Positions 9,110-18,419 are shown, counted from the stretch's first letter. The stretch is 64,000 nt of DNA from Novosphingobium sp. CF614 (GCF_900113255.1 NZ_FOOR01000002.1:401516-465515), one strand, 5' to 3'. Made by a program: numbers and translations. Notes: generated from the letters alone by a model not told the origin.

Positions 9110-11365
9110 ATGTCCAATTCATTGTTCACGTCTGTCCGTGCAGTTCCTGTCTCGCTAGCCGCCGCCATGCTGATGGCCGGGCCCGCCTTCGCCGCGGAGG
9201 ATACCGGCGAGGCCGATCGGGCGGACCAGGATGCCATCCTGGTCAAGGGCCAGCACGAGGAAATCGACCTTCCGGTGGTGCGCGGCCCGATCATCGACGT
9301 ACCGCAGATGGTCAACGTCATTACCACCGAGACGCTGCGCGATCGCCAGGTGATTTCGCTTGAGCAGGCGCTGCGCAACGTGGCCGGCGTCACCACGCAG
9401 ATCGGTGAGGGCGGGGTCGTCAACGGCGACCAGTTCTTCATTCGCGGCCAGTCGGCGAAGAACGACATTTTTACGGACGGCCTGCGCGATTTCGGCGCGT
9501 TCACGCGTGACAGCTTCAACTATGAATCGGTTGAAGTCCTGAAAGGCTCCTCCTCCACGGCCTTGGGCCGGGGCGTGTCGGGCGGCGCGATCAACACCAC
9601 CTCGAAGGCGCCCGCCACCACCGATTTCTTCAGCATGAACGGATCGGCGGGTTCGGCGAATTACGGCCGCGTCACCGTGGATGCGAACAAGGCGCTCACC
9701 GACAGTATCGGCGTTCGCCTCAATTTCATGGCTCACCAGAATGACTCGGCCGACCGCGATCTGGTCGAATCGAGGCGCTGGGGCTTCGCGCCCGCCGTCG
9801 GCATCGGGATCGGCCAGCGCACCAGCCTGACCCTGGTCTACTTCCATCAGGAAGAAACCCGGGTGCCGGACTATGGCGTGCCGGTGGCGGTTACCACGCC
9901 GACGGACGACATTGAGCTTCCGGTCACCGAGCTTGGCGTGCCGCGTTCCAATTTCTACGGCTACACAGCAGATACCGACAGGGTCAACGTCCACACCGTG
10001 ACCGCGAAGTTGCGGCACCAGGCAAATGACTGGCTGAGTTTCACCAGCGATACGAAACTGGGTGTTTACAAGCGCTATTTCCGGCAGACCGTAGCCTCCT
10101 GCCCGGCCGCGACCTGCGGCAATCTGCTGATCGACGGCAATACCGCGACTGTTCCGGTCGCCACCATGGGTGGTCCCGGCCCCTATGACCAGACCACCAA
10201 GGGCATCCAGAACGTCTCGACCGCGCTCATCACCAAGCCCATCGGCGGCATGCGCAACGAACTGGTGCTGGGGATCGACTTCTCCTACCAGACCAATGAC
10301 CGGACCCAGTTCAACTACGCGGCGACTCGCGCGGCCAAGGACCTGTTCGATCCGGCGCACGATCCGTCGCCCGCCCTGTCGGCGACGCTCAACAACATCC
10401 GCGACACGCGCGGCACCGACATCTCCTTCTTCATCGACGAGCGGCTTTGGTTCACGCCCGAATTCTCGGTGGATGCCGGGCTTCGCTTCCAGCATTTCGT
10501 CAATCGGCAGGACCAGACCAGCTACGCCGTCCTGACGTGCAACGGCGTGGGCAGCACCACCGCCATTGACTGCGATTTCACGCGCAAGTCCGTGCACAAT
10601 CTTTGGAATCCCAAGGTTTCCGCGATTTGGGAACCGTCCGACGATGCGAGCTTCTATGTAAGCTACAGCAAGGCGGCCGTCCCGCCGGGCAATTCCATCG
10701 GCAATGGCGACGCACTGTCCGCGCTGGCCACCAATGGCACCATCAGTACGGCCGACCTCGACCCGGAAAAGACCGAGACTTTCGATATCGGCGCCAAATT
10801 CGGGCTGTTTCACAACAAGCTGCTGGTTCAAACAGCCGTGTACCAGATCAACCGGGACAACGCGAAAGAGACCGACTCCAGCGGCAATCTCTTTGCGTCG
10901 TCGGAGCCCAAGCAGCGGCTTCGCGGCTTCGAACTGGGCCTGAGCGGCGCTGTCAGCAAGGAACTGCTGCTGACGGCCAACTATTCCTATGTCGATGCGG
11001 AAATCCGCGAATCCTTCTCAAGCAACGTGGTGGAAGACAGCGTCGGCAACCAGGTCCGCTATGTTCCCAAGCACGCGGCGTCGGCCTGGGCAACCTGGAA
11101 ACCGGTGGACGGTTCCCTGGCCGGCCTGGAGGTTGGCGGCGGACTCAACTACCAGTCCAAGGTCTATCTCAACAACCTCAACACCCAGGTGGCGCCGTCT
11201 TATGTCGTGTTCGATGCCTTGCTGGGTTACGATTTTGGTAATTACCGCATCGCGCTCAACGGCTATAACCTGACCGACAAGCTCTATTATGCCCAGGTGA
11301 ACGGCGGCCGGGTGCTGCCCGCCGCAGGCCGCACCTTCGTGGCGACGCTGGGTGTTGCCTTCTGA
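9110..11365 (+). CDS. TonB-dependent catecholate siderophore receptor (Fiu-like)
   Basis: Outer-membrane beta-barrel that imports ferric siderophore with energy from TonB-ExbBD. 751 residues with a signal peptide (cut after GPAFAA), a plug domain (DVPQMVNVITTETLRDRQ, FIRGQSAKNDIFTDGLRD, VEVLKGSSSTALGRGVSGG) and a barrel ending in the aromatic-rich strand GRTFVATLGVAF. The plug wording and the downstream piuC/PepSY pair match the Fiu/PiuA group, which takes monomeric catechols and sideromycin drugs. Substrate is inferred from family and context. The ATG has GGGGGAACC upstream. First gene of a three-gene operon, with 78 bases to the next start. Confidence 0.93.
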   Translation: MSNSLFTSVRAVPVSLAAAMLMAGPAFAAEDTGEADRADQDAILVKGQHEEIDLPVVRGPIIDVPQMVNVITTETLRDRQVISLEQALRNVAGVTTQIGEGGVVNGDQFFIRGQSAKNDIFTDGLRDFGAFTRDSFNYESVEVLKGSSSTALGRGVSGGAINTTSKAPATTDFFSMNGSAGSANYGRVTVDANKALTDSIGVRLNFMAHQNDSADRDLVESRRWGFAPAVGIGIGQRTSLTLVYFHQEETRVPDYGVPVAVTTPTDDIELPVTELGVPRSNFYGYTADTDRVNVHTVTAKLRHQANDWLSFTSDTKLGVYKRYFRQTVASCPAATCGNLLIDGNTATVPVATMGGPGPYDQTTKGIQNVSTALITKPIGGMRNELVLGIDFSYQTNDRTQFNYAATRAAKDLFDPAHDPSPALSATLNNIRDTRGTDISFFIDERLWFTPEFSVDAGLRFQHFVNRQDQTSYAVLTCNGVGSTTAIDCDFTRKSVHNLWNPKVSAIWEPSDDASFYVSYSKAAVPPGNSIGNGDALSALATNGTISTADLDPEKTETFDIGAKFGLFHNKLLVQTAVYQINRDNAKETDSSGNLFASSEPKQRLRGFELGLSGAVSKELLLTANYSYVDAEIRESFSSNVVEDSVGNQVRYVPKHAASAWATWKPVDGSLAGLEVGGGLNYQSKVYLNNLNTQVAPSYVVFDALLGYDFGNYRIALNGYNLTDKLYYAQVNGGRVLPAAGRTFVATLGVAF

Positions 11366-11443
11366 TCCCGCGCCCGGGCAGAAGACCGGGGGACCGGCCG
11401 CATGGCCGGCCGGTCCTCCACCGCTTTCCCGAAGGACTTCGCC

Positions 11444-12127
11444 ATGCTGATCCGCATTCCCGGCCTGCTCTCGCCCGAGGAGCTGGCCCATTGCCGCAAG
11501 GTACTGACCGAGACCGCCTGGGTCGACGGGCGCGTCACGGCCGGGGTGCAGTCGGCGATCGCCAAGCACAACCTGCAAGTCCCGGAAGATGCACCGCAGG
11601 CGCAGGCGCTGGGTCAGATCATTCTCAAGGCGCTTGGCACGAACGTGACGTTCAACGCCGCCGCGCTGCCGCTGCGCGTGTTTCCGCCGCTGTTCAACCG
11701 CTATGACGAAGGCATGGGCTTCACCGCCCATGTCGACAACGCGATCCGCTACGTCGCCAGCGCGCGCCAGCGCATACGCACGGACGTGTCCTCCACCCTG
11801 TTCCTCAGCGAGCCCGACGAATACGACGGCGGCGAACTGGTGATCGAGGACAGCTATGGCGAGCAGCGGGTGAAATTCGCCGCCGGCGACCTCGCGCTCT
11901 ACCCCGCCGACAGCCTGCACCGGGTGGAACCGGTGACGCGCGGAAGCCGCTGGGCCGCGTTCTTCTGGAGCCAGTCGATGGTCCGCGACGATGCCACCCG
12001 CGCGCTGCTCTACAACTTCGATCGTTCGATCACGCTGGTCCGCGCCGAACTGGGGGACGGCCATCCAGCGGTGCTGGGCATTACTTCCACCTATCACAAC
12101 CTTCTCAGGAAATGGGCCGAACTGTAA
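11444..12127 (+). CDS. piuC: Fe(II)/2-oxoglutarate dioxygenase PiuC/YbiX
   Basis: PKHD-type hydroxylase, a double-stranded beta-helix oxygenase found next to Fiu/PiuA receptors. 227 residues from ATG 11444 (MLIRIPGLLS), which has AAGGA 7 bases upstream; an in-frame ATG at 11402 lacks a site. The iron triad is visible: HVDNAI supplies His and Asp, and SLHRVEPVT supplies the distal His; RGSRWAAFFWSQS supplies the 2-oxoglutarate Arg. Its physiological substrate is not established; it is thought to act on imported siderophore or on a protein of the uptake system. Ends 1 base before the PepSY gene, so cotranscription is near certain. Confidence 0.93.
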   Translation: MLIRIPGLLSPEELAHCRKVLTETAWVDGRVTAGVQSAIAKHNLQVPEDAPQAQALGQIILKALGTNVTFNAAALPLRVFPPLFNRYDEGMGFTAHVDNAIRYVASARQRIRTDVSSTLFLSEPDEYDGGELVIEDSYGEQRVKFAAGDLALYPADSLHRVEPVTRGSRWAAFFWSQSMVRDDATRALLYNFDRSITLVRAELGDGHPAVLGITSTYHNLLRKWAEL

Positions 12128-12817
12128 ATGGCTTTTCGTTTCAACCAGTCGGGCCTGCTGTTCGTCCCGGTCAAATGGCAGCGCGTGGCCTTCGTCCGCT
12201 GGCTGCGGCGCATTCACGCCTGGACCGGTTTCTGGGGGGCGATCCTGTTCTTCATGCTCGGCCTGTCCGGCATCCTGCTCAATCATCGCTCGATCATGAA
12301 GCTGGACACCGGCGAACCCGTGGAAGTTAGCGCGATGGATATTGCCGTGAACCCGACGCTCCTGCCCGATCGCGATGCGCTTGGGCGCTGGGCGGCAAAG
12401 GAATTCGGCCTCACCGCCGAAGCCCGCCCGCCGCGCCGCAAGGGCGGCGGGGAAGACGCGCCAAAGGGGCGCAAGAGCTTCCTCGGCCGGGAACGGCAGG
12501 AGGCCGAGAAGTGGGAGCTGGCGTTCTCCCAGCCCAACGGCAGGGTCACCGTGGAATACACGCCGGGCTCGCGCAGCGTCTCGGTCCGGCAGGACGCGGA
12601 AAACCTGCTCGGCGTCCTGAAGAACCTGCACAAGGGCACCGGCCTCGGCGTCCTGTGGGTACTGTTCCTCGATACCATCGCCGGGGCGCTGGTGGCGATG
12701 AGCCTGACCGGCTTTCTGCTGTGGACGCGGCTGCACGGCAGCCGGATCCTGGCCGGCGGGATCGTCGCCGCCAGCCTCGGCCTGGCCCTGACCGCGGCCT
12801 GGCCTCACCTCCTGTAG
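12128..12817 (+). CDS. PepSY-associated membrane protein of the iron-uptake operon
   Basis: 229 residues. N-terminal membrane helix (RIHAWTGFWGAILFFMLGLSGILLN) with conserved His residues, a periplasmic PepSY-like domain in the middle with a charged loop (ARPPRRKGGGEDAPKGRK), a conserved NLHKGTGLG, and two C-terminal helices (LFLDTIAGALVAMSLTGFLLW and the last 20 residues). PepSY_TM proteins near siderophore receptors are thought to act as ferric-siderophore reductases or accessory import factors, with the His residues possibly binding heme. The start codon follows the piuC stop directly (TAA ATG). No clear hairpin terminator follows; the next gene is convergent 37 bases away. Confidence 0.82.
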   Translation: MAFRFNQSGLLFVPVKWQRVAFVRWLRRIHAWTGFWGAILFFMLGLSGILLNHRSIMKLDTGEPVEVSAMDIAVNPTLLPDRDALGRWAAKEFGLTAEARPPRRKGGGEDAPKGRKSFLGRERQEAEKWELAFSQPNGRVTVEYTPGSRSVSVRQDAENLLGVLKNLHKGTGLGVLWVLFLDTIAGALVAMSLTGFLLWTRLHGSRILAGGIVAASLGLALTAAWPHLL

Positions 12818-12854
12818 GCCGGGCGGAGGCGCCCGCCCGGCCGACCGGCCGATT

Positions 12855-13427
12855 TCAGATCCAGCCCGCCGTCCGCGCCAGCAGCCACAGGCCGATCGCC
12901 AGGAACAGCAGCGCCGCGATCACCCGCACCACTCCCAGCGGCACGCGCTTGATGATCTCGTGGCCGAGGAACACAGCGGGTACGTTGGCGATCATCATGC
13001 CCAGCGTGGTGCCGGCCATGACCGGCACCACGCTTTGAAACCGGGCGCCCAGCGCGATCGTCGCCAGCTGGGTCTTGTCCCCCATCTCCACCAGGAAGAA
13101 GGCGATCGTGGTCGCCAGGAAGGGGCCGAAGCGGCTCGGCCGGCTCCCTTCGTCTTCCTCGATGCTGTCGGGGATCAGCGTCCATCCGGCCATCACGATG
13201 AAACTGGCGGCCACGAGGTAGCGAAACCACCGCCCATCGAGGAACGAAGCCGCCTGCTCCCCGACCAGCGCGGCAAGGAAGTGGTTGGCCAGGGTTGCCA
13301 CGAGAATCCCCGCGACGATCGGCCAGGGGCGTTTGAAGCGCGTCGCCAGGACGATCGCCAGCAGCTGCGTCTTGTCGCCGATCTCGGCCAGCGCGACCAC
13401 GACGGTGGAGGTGAACAGGGCTTCCAA
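12855..13427 (-). CDS. GDT1/TMEM165 (UPF0016) family cation exporter, probably Mn2+
   Basis: 190-residue inner-membrane protein of six hydrophobic segments in two repeats. Each repeat carries the family signature: AEIGDKTQ (residues 14-21) and VEMGDKTQ (113-120). Bacterial members export Mn2+ and prevent manganese toxicity. Start: TTG at 13427, with GGAG 7 bases upstream; the first residues (EALFTSTVVVAL) are the normal family N-terminus. A longer in-frame reading to 13637 would be translated from the riboswitch region and looks non-coding. The yybP-ykoY riboswitch just upstream strongly supports Mn2+ as substrate and regulatory signal. Confidence 0.92.
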   Translation of the reverse strand: MEALFTSTVVVALAEIGDKTQLLAIVLATRFKRPWPIVAGILVATLANHFLAALVGEQAASFLDGRWFRYLVAASFIVMAGWTLIPDSIEEDEGSRPSRFGPFLATTIAFFLVEMGDKTQLATIALGARFQSVVPVMAGTTLGMMIANVPAVFLGHEIIKRVPLGVVRVIAALLFLAIGLWLLARTAGWI

Positions 13428-13508
13428 GCGAATTCTCCAGGCCGGGCGGAGCGAAGGCACAACAGCGCGCGCGGAACCCGCCCGGCCGAGCGGAACCGCA
13501 AGCGCCAT

Positions 13509-13614
13509 TGGTCTCGCCCGAACGGTTGCCCGCCCTCCTGTGCGCCACGGCCTCTCGGCCGAGTGTGTTGACGACAGGTTCCGCCGGAAGAAAAGGCGGA
13601 CGACTACTCCCCAG
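13509..13614 (-). ncRNA. yybP-ykoY manganese riboswitch
   Basis: Read on the minus strand, the leader shows the conserved blocks of the Mn2+-sensing yybP-ykoY family in order: GGGGAGTAG, a GC-rich hairpin (CCGCC...GGCGG), GTCAACACACTC, a second hairpin (GGCCGAGAGGCC), a variable arm, and CGAGACCA closing the motif. The block order matches the leader of E. coli mntP. It ends about 80 bases before the TTG start of the GDT1 gene. High Mn2+ would be expected to turn expression on. Confidence 0.88.
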
Positions 13615-13654
13615 ATGACAATGACCGTCCTAGGCAAGGAGACGGCCCCTGGAA

Positions 13655-13694
13655 AGAGAAAAAAGGCCCGGCCGCATCGCTGCGACCGGGCCGT
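13655..13694 (-). terminator. Rho-independent terminator after the TonB receptor gene
   Basis: On the minus strand a 12-bp stem GGCCCGGTCGCA / TGCGGCCGGGCC (one mismatch) with loop GCGA is followed by TTTTTTCTCTT. It lies 46 bases past the stop of the receptor gene at 13740 and separates it from the riboswitch transcript. Confidence 0.85.
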
Positions 13695-13739
13695 TGAGGT
13701 GCCGTCGGGAAGGCAGGGACCTCCCGGTGAGGAAATAGT

Positions 13740-16439
13740 TCAGAAATTCAATTGCGCGGAGAACGAGATGACCGTGCCGACGTCATAAGTGTTGAACTCG
13801 ACGGTGTTGTCGCCGCTGGTCTGGTACTCGCGGTGGCGCGTGCCCAGCAGGTTGCGCGCCTCGAATTTCAGCTCAACCTCCTGGCCGAGGAAATCGGCGC
13901 CCTCGCGCGCGACGAAATCGAGCTGGATGCCAGGCTTCTCGATGATGTCGGGCTGCGCCACCGAGCCGTTGAGGCCGCGGCTGACCACGCGCTCACTGGC
14001 GAAGCTGACGAGCAGGGTCTGCTGCGAGAGACGTTCGGTGTTCTCCAGGCCGAGCTGCAGATTCGCCAGATGGTCCGATTGGCCGGTGAGCGGCTCGCCG
14101 TCGCGAAAGTAGTCGGTCGCAATGCTGGACGATGCCGCATAGACCGCCACGCTGTCACCTGCCGAAACTTTCAGCTTGGACTTGCTGTAGGTATAGTTGG
14201 CGACGATCACGGCGCGGCGGTCGGTCAACCAGCCACCGGCATCGGACAAGTCGAAGTACTTCGTCGCTTCGATCTCGGCGCCGTAGAGCTGCGCTTCCGG
14301 CGCATTGGCGTAGCTGGTGACGAGATTGTCCGAAAGCAGCGTGATGAAGGCCTCGATCGGCTTGTCGATCTTCTTGTAGAAGCCGGCGATCGACAGGCGC
14401 TGCTCGGGCGCGAAGTACCATTCGAGACGAGTCTCAGCGTTGTAGAGCTGGCTGTCGGTGAGCAACGGATTGCCCAGGTACTGGCGATTGCTGTCCGGAT
14501 CGAAGAACGGCTGGTAGATCAGCTCGCGAAACTGCGGGCGGGCGATCGTCTTGGAACCGCTCAGGCGGAATTGCAGATCCGGCTGAATCTGCCAGGTCAG
14601 CGTGGCCGCGGGCAGCCAGTATTCCTTGCGCAGCGCGGGCGTCGGCGTGTAGTTCGGCGGCGTGGTGAAGACTTGCACGGCAGCGACCGCCTGCCTGGCC
14701 TTTTCGAAGCGAACACCGGCGTCGAGGCTCAAGGCGTCGGTGAACTGCACGTTGGCCTTGGCGTAGCCTGCCCAATTGCGCAGCTTGCCCTGAAACGCCG
14801 GGGTCGCTTCGTCCGGCTCGATCAGGTCGATGCCGCCCACGGTCGTGCCGCCGCTGGTGGTCCCGATGACCAGCCCGGGCGACAGCAGCAGGTCCGGCCG
14901 GAGCACGCTGGCCTCGGTTGGGAAAGTACTGGAAGCACGGAACAGGAACTGGCGGCGCGAGCTGACGCGGTTGGTGTCGCTGAAAGCGCCGCCGACCGTC
15001 GCCAGGATCGAGGATGTAACCGCGTAGCTCACATCGACCCCGGCCGACCACAGATCCTCGTTGAGATCGGAGAAGGTGACGCTCGCCTCGCCATTGTTGC
15101 CATTCAGGCGATTGACGAAGAGCTGGCCATATGGATCCGCCGTCGTATTGGTGCGCACATATTCGAAGAACGTTTCGTAAGGCGCCTCGCGTTGCGAATT
15201 GGCATAGCCGCCGCGCAGATCGACTGAAAGGCCCGGGGCCAGCTTGAATTCGCCGACGAACTGCGTGTCGATCAGCTGGCGCTCATACCAGGCAGTGCTC
15301 TGCTGCATGTAGTCGACAGTGGTCTGGTTGCGCTGGCCGACGCCGAGGCGGCCCTGCTTGATGGTGTCGCGGATATAAAGGTTGGTCCAGCGGATCTTGT
15401 TCTGCCCAAATTCCAGGCCCAGGCCCAGCAGGCCGTTGGCGACAATGCGATTGTCGGTGGTGATGCGATTGAAATCCGTTTGCAGGGTCGAAAGATCGTC
15501 GCTGAACGAGGTCTGCTGGCGGGCCTGTCGGTTCGTCCACTTGTTGCTGAATCCGGCCGCGGCAATCACGCCGAGATCGGCACCGCCCAGGTCGAACGAA
15601 GTGCCGGCCGTGATCGATGTCGAATAGTTCACCGGCAGGTCGCGGACCTTCTGCAGCGTCGCGCGGCTGAAGCGGACGAGCTGCGCGCCGATCGCGCGGG
15701 TATCGACCGTACCCGAATTCATCGAGGCGCCGCTGTCGTAGAATGCCTGCAGTGCCGGAGGAACGTCGCGGCTGCCGTTGTCGAAACCGGTCCAATCGCT
15801 TTGGGCGCCGAAGTAGCTGTAGCCGAATTCGCCGGTGGTTTCGGAATCGACCTGGAAGCCGCCGCCGATGGTCAGGAACGATTCGGTCGGGACCGCCTTG
15901 GTGGTAAGGTTGATGACGCCGCCGCCGAACTCGCCGGGAAAGTTGACCGAATAGCTCTTCTGGACCAGCGAGGATGCGATCACGCCGCTCGGGAAGATGT
16001 CGAGCGGAACGACGCGGCGCAGCGGTTCGGGGCTGGGCAGCGGCGAACCGTTGAGCAAGGCCAGCGAATAGCGGTCGCCCAGGCCGCGCACGTAGACGTA
16101 GCCCGAACCGACGACGCTGAGACCGGTGACGCGGCCGAGCGCGCCGGCGATATTGCCTTCGCCGGTGCGCGCGATTTCCGCGGTGGTCAGCACCGAGACA
16201 ACCTGGTCCGACGATTTGACGACGTTGCGGCTGCGCGAGCCGGTTACGATGATGTCGCCACCGCCGGGCACCGAGATATCGGGCTGGGCGGGTTCGGCCG
16301 GCTCTTCCCCGGCCGGCGGCGTATCGGCCGGGGCCGGGTCGGTGGCAGGCCCAGGTTCGCTCTGCGCGAACGCCAGGCTTGGCGAAACGATGGCCGACGT
16401 TATCAAGAGAGTGCCGGCGAGCCGCGACGTCAAGGACAT
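13740..16439 (-). CDS. TonB-dependent receptor, probable phosphate-starvation regulon member
   Basis: 899-residue outer-membrane receptor. ATG 16439 (MSLTSRLAGTLL) has AGGGGAA upstream and opens a signal peptide ending SLAFAQ; a Pro/Ala-rich stretch precedes the plug (GDIIVTGSRSRNVVKSSDQ, YVRGLGDRYSLALLNGSPLP, FGGGVINLTTK). The barrel ends VISFSAQLNF. It belongs to the large sphingomonad/caulobacter receptors with the GLGDRYS plug motif, whose ligands are mostly unknown. It lies 78 bases downstream of a surface lipoprotein gene on the same strand, behind a Pho-box-like promoter, so the pair may take up a phosphorus-containing compound. That role is inference. A terminator follows. Confidence 0.88.
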   Translation of the reverse strand: MSLTSRLAGTLLITSAIVSPSLAFAQSEPGPATDPAPADTPPAGEEPAEPAQPDISVPGGGDIIVTGSRSRNVVKSSDQVVSVLTTAEIARTGEGNIAGALGRVTGLSVVGSGYVYVRGLGDRYSLALLNGSPLPSPEPLRRVVPLDIFPSGVIASSLVQKSYSVNFPGEFGGGVINLTTKAVPTESFLTIGGGFQVDSETTGEFGYSYFGAQSDWTGFDNGSRDVPPALQAFYDSGASMNSGTVDTRAIGAQLVRFSRATLQKVRDLPVNYSTSITAGTSFDLGGADLGVIAAAGFSNKWTNRQARQQTSFSDDLSTLQTDFNRITTDNRIVANGLLGLGLEFGQNKIRWTNLYIRDTIKQGRLGVGQRNQTTVDYMQQSTAWYERQLIDTQFVGEFKLAPGLSVDLRGGYANSQREAPYETFFEYVRTNTTADPYGQLFVNRLNGNNGEASVTFSDLNEDLWSAGVDVSYAVTSSILATVGGAFSDTNRVSSRRQFLFRASSTFPTEASVLRPDLLLSPGLVIGTTSGGTTVGGIDLIEPDEATPAFQGKLRNWAGYAKANVQFTDALSLDAGVRFEKARQAVAAVQVFTTPPNYTPTPALRKEYWLPAATLTWQIQPDLQFRLSGSKTIARPQFRELIYQPFFDPDSNRQYLGNPLLTDSQLYNAETRLEWYFAPEQRLSIAGFYKKIDKPIEAFITLLSDNLVTSYANAPEAQLYGAEIEATKYFDLSDAGGWLTDRRAVIVANYTYSKSKLKVSAGDSVAVYAASSSIATDYFRDGEPLTGQSDHLANLQLGLENTERLSQQTLLVSFASERVVSRGLNGSVAQPDIIEKPGIQLDFVAREGADFLGQEVELKFEARNLLGTRHREYQTSGDNTVEFNTYDVGTVISFSAQLNF

Positions 16440-16517
16440 CGGAATTCCCCTAGTTCCAAATGCAAGGACGGGGGCAGCCATTGCGGCTGCCCCCGCGTTG
16501 AGCCAGGCAGCCCGGTC

Positions 16518-18128
16518 TCAGGTGATCGGCAGCGAGGTGCAGTCACCCGAATTGCCCGAGCCGAAATCGGCGGTCGAGCTGTTGCAGGTCCAGCCGGCAT
16601 ACCAGGTGTCGCTGGAGTTGCGCACCGCGCCGATCCAGGTGGTGGTATCGAAGAAGGACGACACGGACTTTGGATCAGCGGCGGTGAAGCCGCTCTCGTT
16701 GGTGCCGTTGACGAAAGTGCTGGTCAGCGTGCTGATGAATGAAGCGTTGTTGTTGTTGGCGGAGAACACGTCCGCGATGGAAGCTGTGTCCGTCGTGTTG
16801 CCGCTGGCAAGATACTTGCCCGAGTTACACTGCATCGCGACCGAGAACGCTTTGAGCGTCGCTTTCTGAGCGTCCGTTCCAGAGAAGTTCATGCGAACAC
16901 ATTCGTTGTTCGGCGTGACGATCAGGCCATTGACCCAGGTGGTATCCGAATTGCCGCGCAGCAGGACGGAAGCCAGATCCGCGCCTTCGTTGTTGCTGCT
17001 GGTCGCGGGCTGCAACGCGGTAAAGTTGGCTACCGCCAGCTTCGTGCGCGGCGTCTCGCTCTCTTTGCCGTTGCTGTCGATTTCCATCAGCGCGTCGCCG
17101 GCGCCCGAACGCTGCATCAGCAGGGCATACTGAACGTTCATCTGCGCGCCGGTATCGACATCGAGGCTGTCGTCGTCGGCGCCGACCGAGATGTAGTACT
17201 TCATGTTCGGGCTGCCGCCGAACCATTCCGAACCGTCGTCCGAGCTGTTGTAGCTCTGGATGTGGTCAATCGTGGTGCCGGTGCCCACGCCTTCACCGGT
17301 GAGCGACTGCAATTCCACGTTCGAGCCCAGGATGAAACCCGAGTAACGGATCTGGACGTACTTCATGACGCCAGCGTTATACGCGGCGTCCGCGCCGCCG
17401 AAGCGCGCCGGGTTGGGCGAACCTTCGGTCTGGCGTTCACAAGTGCCGCCCGCGACGGTGCCGGCTGTGCAGTCGGTAACCGGGGCACGGCCCATCAGCA
17501 CGACGCCGCCCCACTGGCCTTGCGAGGTTTCGCCGTTGAGGCCCAGGATGTTGTCGCGGCTGGTGAAGATGATCGGCTTTGTGGCGGTACCTACCGCGTT
17601 GATCTTGTTGCCACGATTGACGGCAAGCCAGGACTGTCCCGTACCGCCGAAAAGGATCACGCCCGGCTCGATCGTCAGGGTGACATTGGTGTCGGCGGTC
17701 AGCGAGGTTGCCGTACAGCCAACTGTCAAGCTTGCGGGATCCGTGAGCGGCGCCGCTGTGGTCGGGGCGGAAAAGCCGCCGTCGCAGCCGACGTCGACGC
17801 GGCCGTTCATCTGATAGACCAGGCCGGTGAGCTTCGGCAGGGTCGAAGACTGGCGGATCACGCTGGGCAGGCTGCACACGCGCCAGGTGCCGGTCGGGCC
17901 GCTGATGGTGCCGGCGTCGGTCAGGCCTTGCGGGTCGGAGATCGTGGGGCAGCCGGAGGCGGGGGTGACGGTCGGCGTCGGCGTCGGGGTTGCCGTCGGA
18001 GTCGGAGTGGGTGTGGGCTGGATGATTACGTCACCGCCGGTGCCGGGCGAAGCGATGTCGCTCGGGCCGCAGCCGACAAGCGCCAGCGAGCTGCAGCCGA
18101 CAAGCAGCATTCCATGGAAATTTCTCAC
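16518..18128 (-). CDS. Surface lipoprotein with Pro-Thr linker and beta-helix-like body, TonB partner
   Basis: 536 residues from GTG 18128, with GGGGGAA five bases upstream. A lipobox (SLALVGC, lipidated Cys20) is followed by a Pro-Thr-rich linker (about residues 37-56) and a long Gly/Asn/Thr-rich domain with paired Cys residues and segments typical of right-handed beta-helix repeats (TIEPGVILFGG, IIFTSRDNILG, VKYVQIRYSG-type turns). The architecture suggests a protein tethered to the outer membrane that presents a ligand-binding domain to the receptor encoded next. I do not recognise a catalytic motif. Cotranscribed first gene; its promoter region carries CTGTCAT-like Pho half sites. Confidence 0.8.
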   Translation of the reverse strand: MRNFHGMLLVGCSSLALVGCGPSDIASPGTGGDVIIQPTPTPTPTATPTPTPTVTPASGCPTISDPQGLTDAGTISGPTGTWRVCSLPSVIRQSSTLPKLTGLVYQMNGRVDVGCDGGFSAPTTAAPLTDPASLTVGCTATSLTADTNVTLTIEPGVILFGGTGQSWLAVNRGNKINAVGTATKPIIFTSRDNILGLNGETSQGQWGGVVLMGRAPVTDCTAGTVAGGTCERQTEGSPNPARFGGADAAYNAGVMKYVQIRYSGFILGSNVELQSLTGEGVGTGTTIDHIQSYNSSDDGSEWFGGSPNMKYYISVGADDDSLDVDTGAQMNVQYALLMQRSGAGDALMEIDSNGKESETPRTKLAVANFTALQPATSSNNEGADLASVLLRGNSDTTWVNGLIVTPNNECVRMNFSGTDAQKATLKAFSVAMQCNSGKYLASGNTTDTASIADVFSANNNNASFISTLTSTFVNGTNESGFTAADPKSVSSFFDTTTWIGAVRNSSDTWYAGWTCNSSTADFGSGNSGDCTSLPIT

Positions 18129-18202
18129 GTTGATTCCCCCGTGTTCAGGTCGAACGAGGCGGCGACTCCGCCTTCGCTATCTGGGGCGTCTAGGCTGGGG
18201 GG

Positions 18203-18263
18203 GTGACAGTTTGTTGGCGCTACGGTGACAGTAATATTCACTTATACGACAATAGTATGACAT
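18203..18263 (-). promoter_or_regulatory. Pho-box-like array for the lipoprotein/TonB operon
   Basis: On the minus strand ATGTCAT-ACTA-TTGTCGT (18263-18246) is a two-half-site Pho box with the standard 11-base phasing. Two more CTGTCAC sites lie downstream at 18231-18225 and 18209-18203, exactly 22 bases apart (two helical steps). A TATTAC possible -10 (18238-18233) lies between. PhoB control is the natural reading. Confidence 0.6.
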
Positions 18264-18314
18264 CCTTTCCCTCGCTGCCGCCGGGCGGGCCGCGACTCGG
18301 CGGTGCTGGCCGCG

Positions 18315-18353
18315 TTCACAGTAAAATTGCAGTTTTATGACATTTGCGTCATT
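18315..18353 (+). promoter_or_regulatory. Pho-box-like array for the TPR gene
   Basis: Three degenerate half sites with 11-base phasing, TTCACAG / ATTGCAG / ATGACAT (18315, 18326, 18337), share the T..CA core positions of CTGTCAT. The last overlaps an inverted repeat ATGAC-ATTTGC-GTCAT (18338-18353). Weaker than the minus-strand array 50 bases away. Confidence 0.4.
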
Positions 18354-18419
18354 TTGTTGCGGAATCGTGTGGCAGGGCGGACGATGCCTGCAATCGATAC
18401 CTATAAGTCGGAGAGCGCC

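Noticed and set aside
17940..18020. GT/GC-rich simple repeat (gtcggcgtcggggttgccgtcgg) considered as an independent repeat element
   Set aside because: It encodes the Pro-Thr linker of the surface lipoprotein on the minus strand.
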